NCBI RefSeq assembly: GCF_023715445.1
Contig: NZ_JAMBOD010000001.1
Span: 434,001-498,000, forward strand
From: Fictibacillus nanhaiensis
Lineage (GTDB): Bacteria > Bacillota > Bacilli > Bacillales > Fictibacillaceae
DNA: 64,000 nucleotides
Direction of reading: 5' to 3'
In this document: positions 36,016 to 43,974 of the stretch, piece after piece
Layout of the letters: every line of letters starts with the position of its first letter
Numbering within the stretch: the first letter of the stretch is position 1
Position numbers and translations under genes: made by a program
Notes under the pieces: model-generated
Seen by the model: the letters and a program-made list of their open reading frames with translations, nothing else
Database searches by the model: none
What the model was told of the DNA's origin: nothing

Positions 36016-36989
36016 TCTCGTTCAAGTATCGTATTTGCGATTATGTCCCCATGAAATCTTCCATTTTCAATAAAGATTTCGTTAGCATTGTTTCCTGCGG
36101 CAATCACACCTGCAATAAACAGTCCTTCCACATTTGTTTCCATTGTTCCTTCAGAAAAATACGGCCGTCCGGTTTCCTTATCTATGTTAACACCCATATT
36201 TGAGATAAAATCGTGATCGGGATGGTAGCCGGTCATAGCAAATACAGCATGAACCGGAAAGTAAGCTTCTTCATCGTTTACTTCAACAATAATCCCGTCT
36301 TCAGTGATCTCTTTGGCACATGCTTCAAACGTCATTTTTATGGTTCCTGCCTTTACACACGCTTCAAATTCAGGCAGAACCCACGGTTTAATGCTGGGAG
36401 AGTAATCACTGCCCCTATAAAAAACGTGAGGACGCGCTCCTGCTTTCTGCAGCTCCAAAGCCGCATCAATCGCGGAATTCTTGCCTCCGATTACGGCTAC
36501 ATCCAAACCATAGTAAGGGTGTCCTTCTTTAAAATAATGATGTACATGAGGCTGGTCTTCTCCCTTAATGTTCATCATGTTCGGGTTATCATAATAACCC
36601 GTTGCGATAATAACGTACTTTGCCTCATAGCAGGTTTCTTCTTTTTTCTGGTTAACCGTTTTAATCGTAAACGTTCCATCATCTTTTTTTATTACAGATT
36701 CAGCTTTTTCAAAAGTACGGATTTTAATCTCGTTTCTTTTTACAACTTCTCTATAGTAAGTCAATGCATGAATTCTCTTTGGTTTTCTTTGTTCATAAAC
36801 AAAAGGAAAACCGCCAATTTCCAGCTTTTCACTTGAACTAAAAAACGTTTGATGTGTCGGGTATTGATAAATGGTATTAACAACGTTTCCTTTTTCGATC
36901 ACACAATACGATATACCTATTTTTTGAAGCGCCACTGCAGCAGCCAAGCCGCATGGTCCGCCTCCTATTATACAAACATCTACATTCAC
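36003..36989 (-). CDS. ypdA: Bacillithiol disulfide reductase YpdA
   Basis: A 328-residue FAD/NADPH flavoprotein. The FAD-binding motif GGGPCG is at 9-14, with Cys13, which is conserved in YpdA, and the NADPH motif VIGGKNSA is near 168-175. YpdA reduces oxidised bacillithiol (BSSB) in the Brx-BSH-YpdA pathway. Its presence implies a bacillithiol-producing Firmicute. It lies downstream of gudB but is separated from it by a strong hairpin. Confidence 0.93.
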   Translation of the reverse strand: MNVDVCIIGGGPCGLAAAVALQKIGISYCVIEKGNVVNTIYQYPTHQTFFSSSEKLEIGGFPFVYEQRKPKRIHALTYYREVVKRNEIKIRTFEKAESVIKKDDGTFTIKTVNQKKEETCYEAKYVIIATGYYDNPNMMNIKGEDQPHVHHYFKEGHPYYGLDVAVIGGKNSAIDAALELQKAGARPHVFYRGSDYSPSIKPWVLPEFEACVKAGTIKMTFEACAKEITEDGIIVEVNDEEAYFPVHAVFAMTGYHPDHDFISNMGVNIDKETGRPYFSEGTMETNVEGLFIAGVIAAGNNANEIFIENGRFHGDIIANTILEREKSR

Positions 36990-37035
36990 TTCTTCACCAC
37001 TCCAAAATACTCATCATGTCTTTATACTGCCAAAT

Positions 37036-37069
37036 AAAAAATCTCCTATCATCATATGATAGGAGATTT
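37036..37069 (-). terminator. Strong intrinsic terminator of gudB
   Basis: A 13-bp perfect stem, AAATCTCCTATCA (37039-37051) with its complement at 37057-37069, loop of 5, and a U run on the minus strand. Confidence 0.92.
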
Positions 37070-37088
37070 GTATTTGGATTGCAAAATA

Positions 37089-38372
37089 TTAAATCCAGCC
37101 TCTGAAACGTGATGCTTCAGCCATTTTACGAACACCAACCATATAAGCGGCTAGTCTCATGTTAACTTTTCTGTTCATAGCAGTTGTATAAACCGTTTCA
37201 AACGATTTAACCATCACTTTTTCAAGCTTTGTTTCTACTTCTTCTTCTGTCCAGTAGTAACCTTGATTGTTTTGAACCCACTCGAAGTAAGAAACTGTTA
37301 CTCCGCCCGCACTCGCTAATACGTCAGGCACAAGGAGAATTCCTCGTTCTGACAAGATTCTTGTCGCTTCAAGAGTCGTCGGCCCGTTAGCTGCTTCGAC
37401 AACGATCGTTGCTTTAATCTGGTGTGCGTTTTTCTCTGTAATCTGATTTTCAATCGCAGCAGGAACTAGAATATCACAATCAAGTTCTAACAGTTCTTGA
37501 TTTGTAATGGTATCTTTAAATAATTTCGTTACTGTACCAAAGCTGTCTCTGCGTTCAAGCAAGTAATCGATATCAAGCCCTTCAGGATCATGCAGACCGC
37601 CGTATGCATCTGAAATCGCAATTACTTTAGCTCCAGCATCGTGCATGAATTTAGCAAGGAAGCTTCCTGCATTACCAAATCCTTGTACAACTACACGAGC
37701 ACCTTCCAGCTGAATGCCTCGTTTAGCAGCAGCTTCTCTAATACAAATCGTAACACCTTTTGCTGTAGCCGTTTCACGTCCGTGAGAGCCACCAAGAACA
37801 AGAGGTTTACCAGTGATGAATCCAGGTGAATCAAACTCCCTGATTCTGCTGTATTCATCCATCATCCAAGCCATAATCTGCGAATTAGTAAATACATCTG
37901 GAGCAGGGATATCTTTTGTAGGTCCTACAAGCTGACTGATAGCTCGTACATATCCGCGGCTCAACCTTTCAAGCTCTCTGAAAGACATCGTACGCGGATC
38001 ACAGATGATCCCGCCTTTACCGCCGCCGTATGGCAGATCTACAATTCCTGCTTTTAAACTCATCCAAATTGATAGCGCTTTTACTTCTGTTTCTGATACA
38101 TTCGGATGAAAACGAACGCCGCCCTTTGTTGGACCAACAGCATCATTGTGCTGGGCACGATATCCTGTAAAAATTGTAGTGCTTCCATCATCCATTTTCA
38201 CCGGTATACGAACAGTTAGCATACGGATCGGCTCTTTAAGCAACTCATAAACTTCGGAAGAATATCCTAATTTATCGAGCGCATCCGCTATAACGGATTG
38301 CGTGGATTTGAGCACATTGTCATTTTCATGATGATTGTCGGATTTTTGGTCTGTTGTATTTTGGGCTGTCAT
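37089..38372 (-). CDS. gudB: NAD-specific glutamate dehydrogenase GudB
   Basis: A 427-residue catabolic glutamate dehydrogenase, the length of active B. subtilis GudB. The substrate-binding PYGGGKGG motif holds the catalytic-site lysine (Lys119), and a Rossmann domain follows (VVQGFGNAGS). The EVKAL segment at 96-100 carries no three-residue duplication, the lesion that silences gudB in laboratory B. subtilis, so this copy should be active. ATG at 38372 after GGGAGGT. Confidence 0.95.
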   Translation of the reverse strand: MTAQNTTDQKSDNHHENDNVLKSTQSVIADALDKLGYSSEVYELLKEPIRMLTVRIPVKMDDGSTTIFTGYRAQHNDAVGPTKGGVRFHPNVSETEVKALSIWMSLKAGIVDLPYGGGKGGIICDPRTMSFRELERLSRGYVRAISQLVGPTKDIPAPDVFTNSQIMAWMMDEYSRIREFDSPGFITGKPLVLGGSHGRETATAKGVTICIREAAAKRGIQLEGARVVVQGFGNAGSFLAKFMHDAGAKVIAISDAYGGLHDPEGLDIDYLLERRDSFGTVTKLFKDTITNQELLELDCDILVPAAIENQITEKNAHQIKATIVVEAANGPTTLEATRILSERGILLVPDVLASAGGVTVSYFEWVQNNQGYYWTEEEVETKLEKVMVKSFETVYTTAMNRKVNMRLAAYMVGVRKMAEASRFRGWI

Positions 38373-38613
38373 TTGTTTACCTCCCATATTTGTCACCTCT
38401 AAAGTTTAGTCAAGCTTCAGTGACAGTATACACCTTTGCAAGACTATTGAGAAGAAAAATTTAGTGAATTTCACCTAAAAAGAAAACGCTTTCTTAATCA
38501 CATACTGTTACGAAAATACCTAATATTCTGCCAATATACCTAAACCTTGAGTTTGTCCTGTTTCTTATGGAAAACAACCCCACCCTATAAAAAGATGAGG
38601 CAAAAGCAGTGCT

Positions 38614-39531
38614 TTATTTCTTAAGAGAAAGTTCTATTAATTTTTCGATCATTGTAGGGTAATCCATTCCAACCTCTTTTGCTGCATCTGGAAAAAGACT
38701 TGTCGGTGTCATACCCGGCAGTGTGTTCACTTCTAATATTACAGGCTCGGAACCATCGTGAGGAACGATGAAATCCACACGCGAATAGACTTCGCACCCT
38801 AAAACTTCATGGGCAGCTACTGCTTGTTTTTGCAATAATGCTGTAGTTTTCTCATCCAGTCTTGCAGGAACGTAGTGGATGCTTCCACCTTCTGCATATT
38901 TGGATTCATAGTCATAATAAGCATTCTTTGGCTCAATCTCAACGACCGGCAAAGCCTTCATTTGGCCATGCTCACCCATAACAGCAACGGTGACTTCTTT
39001 CCCGCTCACAAACTGCTCAACAAGAATCGTGTCATCATGCATAAATGCTTCAGCGATCCCTTTTAGAAGCTCTTCCCTATTTTGCGCAATTGTTAACCCT
39101 ATTGTTGAACCTTCCCGGTTTGGCTTTACTACGGCTGGAAAATCAAATGATAGGTCAGTCTGATCTTCGTTGTACGACTTTCTATATAATACTTTTTCCT
39201 TAGCGATATTAATGCCTGCTTCTTTAAAGAACTGCTTTGATTTAGCTTTATCCATTGCTATTCCAGAGGCAAGAGCTCCGGATCCTACATAAGGAATATT
39301 CAGCATATCCAGAAGTCCCTGAAGACGTCCGTCCTCACCATACTTCCCATGAAGTCCTAAGAAAACCACATCTGCTTCCAGATCTAGCAGCTCATGTAAC
39401 CGTGATGGATGGAAGTCAATTCCGATTACCTCATGTCCTTTGCTTTCTAGGGCAGCGATAATTTGTTTTCCAGTAGATAGTGATACTTCTCTTTCAGCAG
39501 ATACTCCGCCAAATAAAACTGCAATTTTCAT
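38614..39531 (-). CDS. ddl: D-alanine--D-alanine ligase
   Basis: A 305-residue ATP-grasp ligase forming the D-Ala-D-Ala dipeptide of peptidoglycan. The N-terminal VLFGGVSAEREVSLSTG motif, the central VVKPNREGSTIGL and the C-terminal EVNTLPGMTPTSLFP metal-binding region are intact. ATG at 39531 is preceded by AGGAGTG; a GTG four codons upstream falls inside that site. The 240 bp between ddl and gudB hold nothing I can identify. Confidence 0.95.
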   Translation of the reverse strand: MKIAVLFGGVSAEREVSLSTGKQIIAALESKGHEVIGIDFHPSRLHELLDLEADVVFLGLHGKYGEDGRLQGLLDMLNIPYVGSGALASGIAMDKAKSKQFFKEAGINIAKEKVLYRKSYNEDQTDLSFDFPAVVKPNREGSTIGLTIAQNREELLKGIAEAFMHDDTILVEQFVSGKEVTVAVMGEHGQMKALPVVEIEPKNAYYDYESKYAEGGSIHYVPARLDEKTTALLQKQAVAAHEVLGCEVYSRVDFIVPHDGSEPVILEVNTLPGMTPTSLFPDAAKEVGMDYPTMIEKLIELSLKK

Positions 39532-39698
39532 TTTTATGGTCACTCCTAGCCCAAAAGGTTATGTATTTATTATATTCTGTACCGGTTTTACGGTTCAGCC
39601 TGATAAAAAAATATTACTAATCATAACACGTTTTTTCTCAATTCAGTAAGAATAAATATAAATGAGGACGCAGAATTTTGCGCCCTCCTTTTGATTTG

Positions 39699-40289
39699 TT
39701 ATTTAAAATAACGGTACAGCTCTTTTATCGCTTCCGTTTTCATCAGTTCTTTTCCATATTCGACTACTCTGTAGCTTGTTATTGTTGACGAACTGCCAAA
39801 TTCAGCGAGAACTGCAATAAATAAGTCTAGATCTAGCGGTTTAACTTCTTCCTCTTCAAACTTTAAGTAAAAATGATTATTAAAAGAGAACAATCTGCCA
39901 CCCGTAATGTCTAACGAGTGAAGACGTTTTGCTAAAAGAATAACATCCTCAAATGATGTAAATTCATAAAATATCTCATCATTCTCGTCAAGGGTTACTT
40001 GCATCTCTATATAATCTTCATCATAATCTTCTTCAAGGTCATACTCATTAATGCCTTTCGTAACAATAACAACCATACCTTGAGCAGGAAGCGAAAAAAC
40101 TTCAACCGCAATAGGACCGTCAGCTTTAAACCCAACCTCATCATCAGCTTCAGTCATCATATCACGGAAAAGCTGATGTACTTTCGGAATGTCCTGCCAT
40201 ATTTCTTCCTTTGAAATACCACGTTCATTCAGGTCATCAAAAGTTAGGAAGATTTTTATTTTATTATAGGTTAACCGTTCTACCCGCAT
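39699..40289 (-). CDS. mecB: MecA-family ClpC adaptor (YpbH/MecB)
   Basis: A 196-residue adaptor with the two-part MecA layout: an N-terminal substrate-binding domain (MRVERLTYNKIKIFLTFDDL, about 1-75), an acidic linker (YDLEEDYDEDY) and a C-terminal ClpC-binding domain. MecA proteins hand substrates to the ClpCP protease. Position next to the ypb cluster points to the paralogue YpbH (MecB) rather than MecA itself, which sits near spx. Confidence 0.85.
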   Translation of the reverse strand: MRVERLTYNKIKIFLTFDDLNERGISKEEIWQDIPKVHQLFRDMMTEADDEVGFKADGPIAVEVFSLPAQGMVVIVTKGINEYDLEEDYDEDYIEMQVTLDENDEIFYEFTSFEDVILLAKRLHSLDITGGRLFSFNNHFYLKFEEEEVKPLDLDLFIAVLAEFGSSSTITSYRVVEYGKELMKTEAIKELYRYFK

Positions 40290-40390
40290 CTCTGGTCCCC
40301 CTTACGATCGGCGCTATTATGTCTTAATAACAATATATGAGTTTGTGAAAAGTTGGTGATTAACAAACAAGCCAAATAGCATAACCATCT

Positions 40391-41302
40391 TTATTTATTT
40401 TTTAGCCTTTTGGAAATCCAGCCTTCCCATTCCGCTTTTGTATGGCCTATTAAAAGGTCGCTGTAATTCTCTTGAACTTCCGAAGATAAATGAGTGACTG
40501 CTGAACCTCCGACACCAAAAGCTGTTTCCGGGAACTTTTGATAAAGACGTTCAGCCCATTTGAGTGTCTTTATTGCTGGTTCCACTATCGTACACGATAG
40601 AAACACCATCCGTGGTTCAACTTCTTTTATCACCGTCTCAAAGTCCGCTTCAGGAATACCGTGACCTAAGTAGATAACCTCAAAACCTTTACGCCTTAAA
40701 AACAGCGTAAACATCAGAAGCCCTAATTCATGTTCTTCTTCTATTCCACAGCCCGCAATCACTTTTGGCAAGTATGGGTCAGAAGGAAGCCACTGCATAA
40801 GTTGTCCAATTTTAGTCCTTAAAAAGGAAGAAGTAAAGTGTTCGTGTGCGACAGTAATTTTTTGTTCTTCCCAAAGATGGCCTACCTGTACTAATAATGT
40901 ACCCAAAATATCTATTATGACTTTTTCCAAATTATACATACTGAATGCCTGACTCAATAGATCGTTAGCTTTCTTTTCTTCAAATGCAAGTAAAGCATCA
41001 AGAATCATATTTGACACTTCAGCAGCACGATCTGTATTTTCATTTGAAAACGGTACAGATTCTTTATAAAGTTCCCCATTTTGGGCTACGTCAACCGCCT
41101 GGCTTATTGTAAAGCCTTGATTAACTTTATTCACGAGCCATTTTAATATGTATACTTGTTCATCGGTATATAAGCGATGACCAGCTTCATTTCGGTGAGG
41201 CTGGACGATAGAATAGCGTCTTTCCCAAGCTCTCAATGTACCCGCTTGTATGCCGAGCATTTTGGAGACCGCTTTTATGTTGTACTTTCCTTCACAAGAC
41301 AT
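40391..41302 (-). CDS. CarH/LitR-type B12-dependent photoreceptor transcription regulator
   Basis: A 303-residue protein with an N-terminal MerR-type winged helix (about 6-75, YNIKAVSKMLGIQAGTLRAWERRY), a helical B12 cap domain (95-170) and a cobalamin-binding Rossmann domain (175-300). Two signatures of light-sensing CarH proteins are present: W144-x9-E154-H155, the cap motif over adenosylcobalamin, and E189-x-H191-x-x-G194, whose histidine is the lower axial ligand. The spacing (W to H, 47 residues) fits the family. It has its own promoter. It should repress in the dark and release DNA in light; the target is unknown, and no carotenoid or photolyase gene is nearby. Confidence 0.85.
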   Translation of the reverse strand: MSCEGKYNIKAVSKMLGIQAGTLRAWERRYSIVQPHRNEAGHRLYTDEQVYILKWLVNKVNQGFTISQAVDVAQNGELYKESVPFSNENTDRAAEVSNMILDALLAFEEKKANDLLSQAFSMYNLEKVIIDILGTLLVQVGHLWEEQKITVAHEHFTSSFLRTKIGQLMQWLPSDPYLPKVIAGCGIEEEHELGLLMFTLFLRRKGFEVIYLGHGIPEADFETVIKEVEPRMVFLSCTIVEPAIKTLKWAERLYQKFPETAFGVGGSAVTHLSSEVQENYSDLLIGHTKAEWEGWISKRLKNK

Positions 41303-41332
41303 CGCACTTCCTCCAAAAAATAAGTTAAGAAG

Positions 41333-41362
41333 AGTATATCTGAAAAAACATTGTACTGTAAA
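41333..41362 (-). promoter_or_regulatory. Sigma-A promoter of the CarH-like gene
   Basis: Minus strand TTTACA (41357-41362) and TATACT (41333-41338) with 18 bp between. It lies in the short gap after ypbG, so the regulator can be expressed separately. I looked for repeated nTnTACAn sites of Thermus CarH type and found no convincing phased array. Confidence 0.65.
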
Positions 41363-41370
41363 CTTTTTGC

Positions 41371-42117
41371 CTAGTTGAGTGTAATTAAATGTGCTTCACA
41401 TGGAGCTCCAAAACGAAGCGGCAGATGTGTGGCGCCAAACCCATTGCTAACTAATAACAAATAATAACCTTCATCATACCAGCCGCCTTTTTTGGCGATG
41501 CCTAAGGGACCTAATCGAATCTGACCGCCGTGAGTATGTCCTGACAACACTAATCGAATTTGATAATCCGGCTTTATTTTTCTTGAAATATCAGGATTAT
41601 GACTGATTAGGATCCTGCATGAAGAACGGCAATTCATCAGTGCATCTTCTACATTATCTTTTCGAAAAGAAAGGTCATTCACACCAGCAATATCGACCAT
41701 TTCATCTTCTCTTTCAAGACTGATACACGAGTTGTCCAGGATCGAAACACCATTATCCGTAAGAGTCTGTTTTAAAAGATTGGTATCTACATCATAGTCA
41801 TTATTTCCCCAAACAAAATAAACCGGACCAATTTCAGACAGCATTCTTATGTTAGCTTCCACCCGGTCCATCTGAACTCCTCTTTCAACCAAATCTCCTC
41901 CGATGATTACAATATCTGCTTTCCCAGCTTGGTTGAGAACGATATCCGTTACTACCCGTTTGTGTAAATCTGAGATGAAGAAGATTTTAAAATTCTTAAA
42001 AGAAGCGGGGAGTTTGTCCATTTTTATCACTTCAAAACTAACACGATTCCGATGCGCTTCGGTATACATATATAGTAAGAGAATGATCGCAGCTAATATA
42101 AGAAAAATATAAATCAT
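41371..42117 (-). CDS. ypbG: YpbG, membrane-anchored metallophosphoesterase
   Basis: A 248-residue protein with an N-terminal membrane helix (1-17) and a calcineurin-like phosphoesterase domain. Metal-binding motifs in order: DLH (in FFISDLHK), GGDLVERG, GNNDYD and GHTHGGQIR. The substrate is unknown; relatives act on UDP-diacylglucosamine or other phosphodiesters. ATG preceded by GGAGGGAATA. It lies next to the CarH-like gene and, as in B. subtilis, near ypbH and ypbF. Confidence 0.88.
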   Translation of the reverse strand: MIYIFLILAAIILLLYMYTEAHRNRVSFEVIKMDKLPASFKNFKIFFISDLHKRVVTDIVLNQAGKADIVIIGGDLVERGVQMDRVEANIRMLSEIGPVYFVWGNNDYDVDTNLLKQTLTDNGVSILDNSCISLEREDEMVDIAGVNDLSFRKDNVEDALMNCRSSCRILISHNPDISRKIKPDYQIRLVLSGHTHGGQIRLGPLGIAKKGGWYDEGYYLLLVSNGFGATHLPLRFGAPCEAHLITLN

Positions 42118-42221
42118 TATTCCCTCCTGAAAATGTTTAGGCGATCATACCACAAAAGCGTGTATGGTCATAAAAAAGCGTTTGTTCACCTTTAATTTTT
42201 TGAATATTTAAAAAGTATTTG

Positions 42222-42250
42222 TTGAAAAATTTGTAAATTTAACGTATGAT
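42222..42250 (+). promoter_or_regulatory. Sigma-A promoter of the 71-residue orphan gene
   Basis: TTGAAA (42222-42227) and TATGAT (42245-42250) with a 17-bp spacer; transcription would start about 35 bases before the ATG. Confidence 0.75.
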
Positions 42251-42292
42251 TAATTTACATGAAGAACAAAAAAATTAGAGAGGAATAACATC

Positions 42293-42508
42293 ATGACATT
42301 AACTAAATTGAAAAATAAATCTCTCGTGACTGATCTGGACTTATCATATAGCATGCGCCTTGGCCTGCCAATTGAAGTATACTGTCCTGAAAAACATCAA
42401 ACCATCGCATTTGGAAGGATTGATCATTTCTGTGAGATGACAGTAATCATTCAAGGTCAGCGTCACGATAGAAATTCTTGTTTGTTTTTCGGCTGTCCCT
42501 GCCAATAA
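42293..42508 (+). CDS. Small protein of unknown function (71 aa)
   Basis: I do not recognise this protein. It is soluble, near neutral, with a C-terminal Cys-rich end (CLFFGCPCQ) and an earlier CPEKH. A good sigma-A promoter and an AGAGAGG ribosome site ten bases from the ATG argue that it is real. It is convergent with ypbF, the two stops being 2 bp apart, and divergent from ypbG. The SLVTDLDLSYSMRLGLPIEV segment suggests a compact beta fold. The clustered cysteines could bind a metal, which is inference. Confidence 0.65.
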   Translation: MTLTKLKNKSLVTDLDLSYSMRLGLPIEVYCPEKHQTIAFGRIDHFCEMTVIIQGQRHDRNSCLFFGCPCQ

Positions 42509-42510
42509 AA

Positions 42511-42963
42511 TCATTTATGGAAGATATTAATGTTGTATTCTTTTTTCATAAATTCGTACACAATATGCCTCTTATTCCATTGCTCCTCATCACTCCACCA
42601 TTCTTCATTTCGATTAATAAAATCTGAACGAATTGCTTCGAATTCATCGTCTGCTTTCTTGTATTTCTTCTTCATCCAAATCATATGAAAACTAGAGAAA
42701 ATAACAAAAACTGTACAAATCCAAACCATTTCATCACCAAATAACACGGTAAGAGGATTAACATAAGGTGCTGTGTCAGGGAGTTTATAGAAATAAAGAT
42801 ATACCAACGTGGCTATAACAACGAAGATCATTGATAGTCCCCACTGATTCATGGTTTTTTTCCATCTGTCTTTTTCAGCTTTTTTCTCGACCAGCTGAGC
42901 TAGTACTATGCTTGTCAGTTCATTTACAAAAGGCTTTATCTTCCAATGATTCAATGCATTCAT
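42511..42963 (-). CDS. ypbF: YpbF, DUF2663 membrane protein
   Basis: A 150-residue protein with two central membrane helices (about 45-65 and 80-98) and hydrophilic ends, matching the DUF2663 (YpbF) family. The function is unknown. The ATG at 42963 follows AGGAGG at eight bases; an in-frame TTG two codons earlier is less well spaced. Confidence 0.82.
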   Translation of the reverse strand: MNALNHWKIKPFVNELTSIVLAQLVEKKAEKDRWKKTMNQWGLSMIFVVIATLVYLYFYKLPDTAPYVNPLTVLFGDEMVWICTVFVIFSSFHMIWMKKKYKKADDEFEAIRSDFINRNEEWWSDEEQWNKRHIVYEFMKKEYNINIFHK

Positions 42964-43024
42964 ATACAAAACCTCCTGTAGTATAACTATGCCTATACAA
43001 GCAGATTCATGCTTTCATATAAAA

Positions 43025-43067
43025 CAAAGAAAGACCGCCAGGATCATGCCATCTCCTGACGGTTTTT
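43025..43067 (-). terminator. Hairpin terminator after the ypbE-like gene
   Basis: A 10-bp stem with one G-U pair, ACCGCCAGGA (43034-43043) with TCCTGACGGT (43054-43063). The U tract is broken on the minus strand (CUUUCUUUG) and better on the plus strand. Confidence 0.6.
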
Positions 43068-43365
43068 ATCGTTCGATTTTTACCTGTTCAACTCCCTTTT
43101 TGTCCTCACTGTGAACAGGAACAGATACTTTTCCCGACCAATACTTGTAGGTTACAGTCAGTCCGATCAACAGGATAAAAGTACAAAGCAGAAGCCTCGT
43201 TAGCCAAAAGACAGACTTTCTTGCTTCTTTCTTGTCTTTTTCTTTCTTTTTTAGATCACTTCTTTTCCTTCCGTGCACTTCACTTCTTGAAGGTAATGTT
43301 TCGATTTGATTTCTGCTAACTTCAACCGCTTTTTCCCTTAGATGTTCCGCCTGATCTTTTCCCAC
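43066..43365 (-). CDS. ypbE: YpbE-like single-pass membrane protein, LysM-less
   Basis: A 99-residue protein with a charged cytoplasmic N-terminus (about 1-50, rich in Lys, Arg and Glu), one membrane helix (53-74) and a short outer tail. It occupies the ypbE position between ypbD and ypbF. B. subtilis YpbE is much longer and ends in a LysM domain; only the N-terminal layout matches, so this is either a truncated form or an unrelated replacement. It lies 6 bp after ypbD. Confidence 0.6.
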   Translation of the reverse strand: MGKDQAEHLREKAVEVSRNQIETLPSRSEVHGRKRSDLKKKEKDKKEARKSVFWLTRLLLCTFILLIGLTVTYKYWSGKVSVPVHSEDKKGVEQVKIER

Positions 43366-43371
43366 TTCATT

Positions 43372-43974
43372 TCACACCCCATTATCACTGTCTTTCATTT
43401 CTCTTTTTTGTTCTCTTGCAATCCAGCTGCCCGAAAGAAAATCAATTAAGAAGTGCGCTAAAAAAGGAACCCATATCGTACCTGTTATTTCGTATAATAT
43501 ACCAAGCCAAAAGCTTAAAGTTGTGACTATGCCGAATAACAATGGTTTCTTAATATATCTGACATGGAGCAGTGAAAAAAGCATACTTGTAAGTACTAAA
43601 CCTAACAACGATTGTAAGACTCCTCTAAATAGCCATTCCTCTGCAAACGCTATAATCCCTGTTAAAACAAAAATGTGAAGATAGGAAAGTGAACCGAAAA
43701 TCTTTTCATTCATACCACCATCATCCAATGAGTCAGCAGGCAGCCTTTTTTTAAGTTCGATCGATAAAAAAGGCAAAAACAGCCCTGTTCCTATCGCTAA
43801 CAGAAAATGGGTTATTGTTATTTCATCATTTAAATTCCAAGGAAATGGAACATCAAAGAAAAAAGAAATTATCATTGCGAATCCTATGAATAACCCTTGT
43901 GAAAAGTATACATTTAACAGCAGCTGCTTTGAAGTGAATTCACTCACCCAGTTACCTTCTGTAGGACTATTCAT
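43372..43974 (-). CDS. ypbD: YpbD, CPBP-family intramembrane metalloprotease
   Basis: A 200-residue protein with six or so membrane helices of the CAAX-protease/bacteriocin-processing (CPBP, Abi) family. The catalytic motifs are EEWLFRG (EExxxR) and two later histidines (LLHVRY and LAHFLIDFL). Substrate unknown. Its ATG overlaps the recQ stop (ATGA), so the genes are co-translated. Confidence 0.88.
   Translation of the reverse strand: MNSPTEGNWVSEFTSKQLLLNVYFSQGLFIGFAMIISFFFDVPFPWNLNDEITITHFLLAIGTGLFLPFLSIELKKRLPADSLDDGGMNEKIFGSLSYLHIFVLTGIIAFAEEWLFRGVLQSLLGLVLTSMLFSLLHVRYIKKPLLFGIVTTLSFWLGILYEITGTIWVPFLAHFLIDFLSGSWIAREQKREMKDSDNGV

Noticed and set aside
39663-39690. Hairpin GAGGACGCA/TGCGCCCTC after mecB as a terminator
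   Set aside because: The stem has a G-U pair and no real U tract on the minus strand; it may be a weak terminator but I would not assert it.
41303-41370. Possible CarH operator (TTTACA and nearby GTACAA) overlapping the promoter of the CarH-like gene
   Set aside because: Only one good nTnTACAn match was found and the others are not in the 11-bp phase of known CarH operators.
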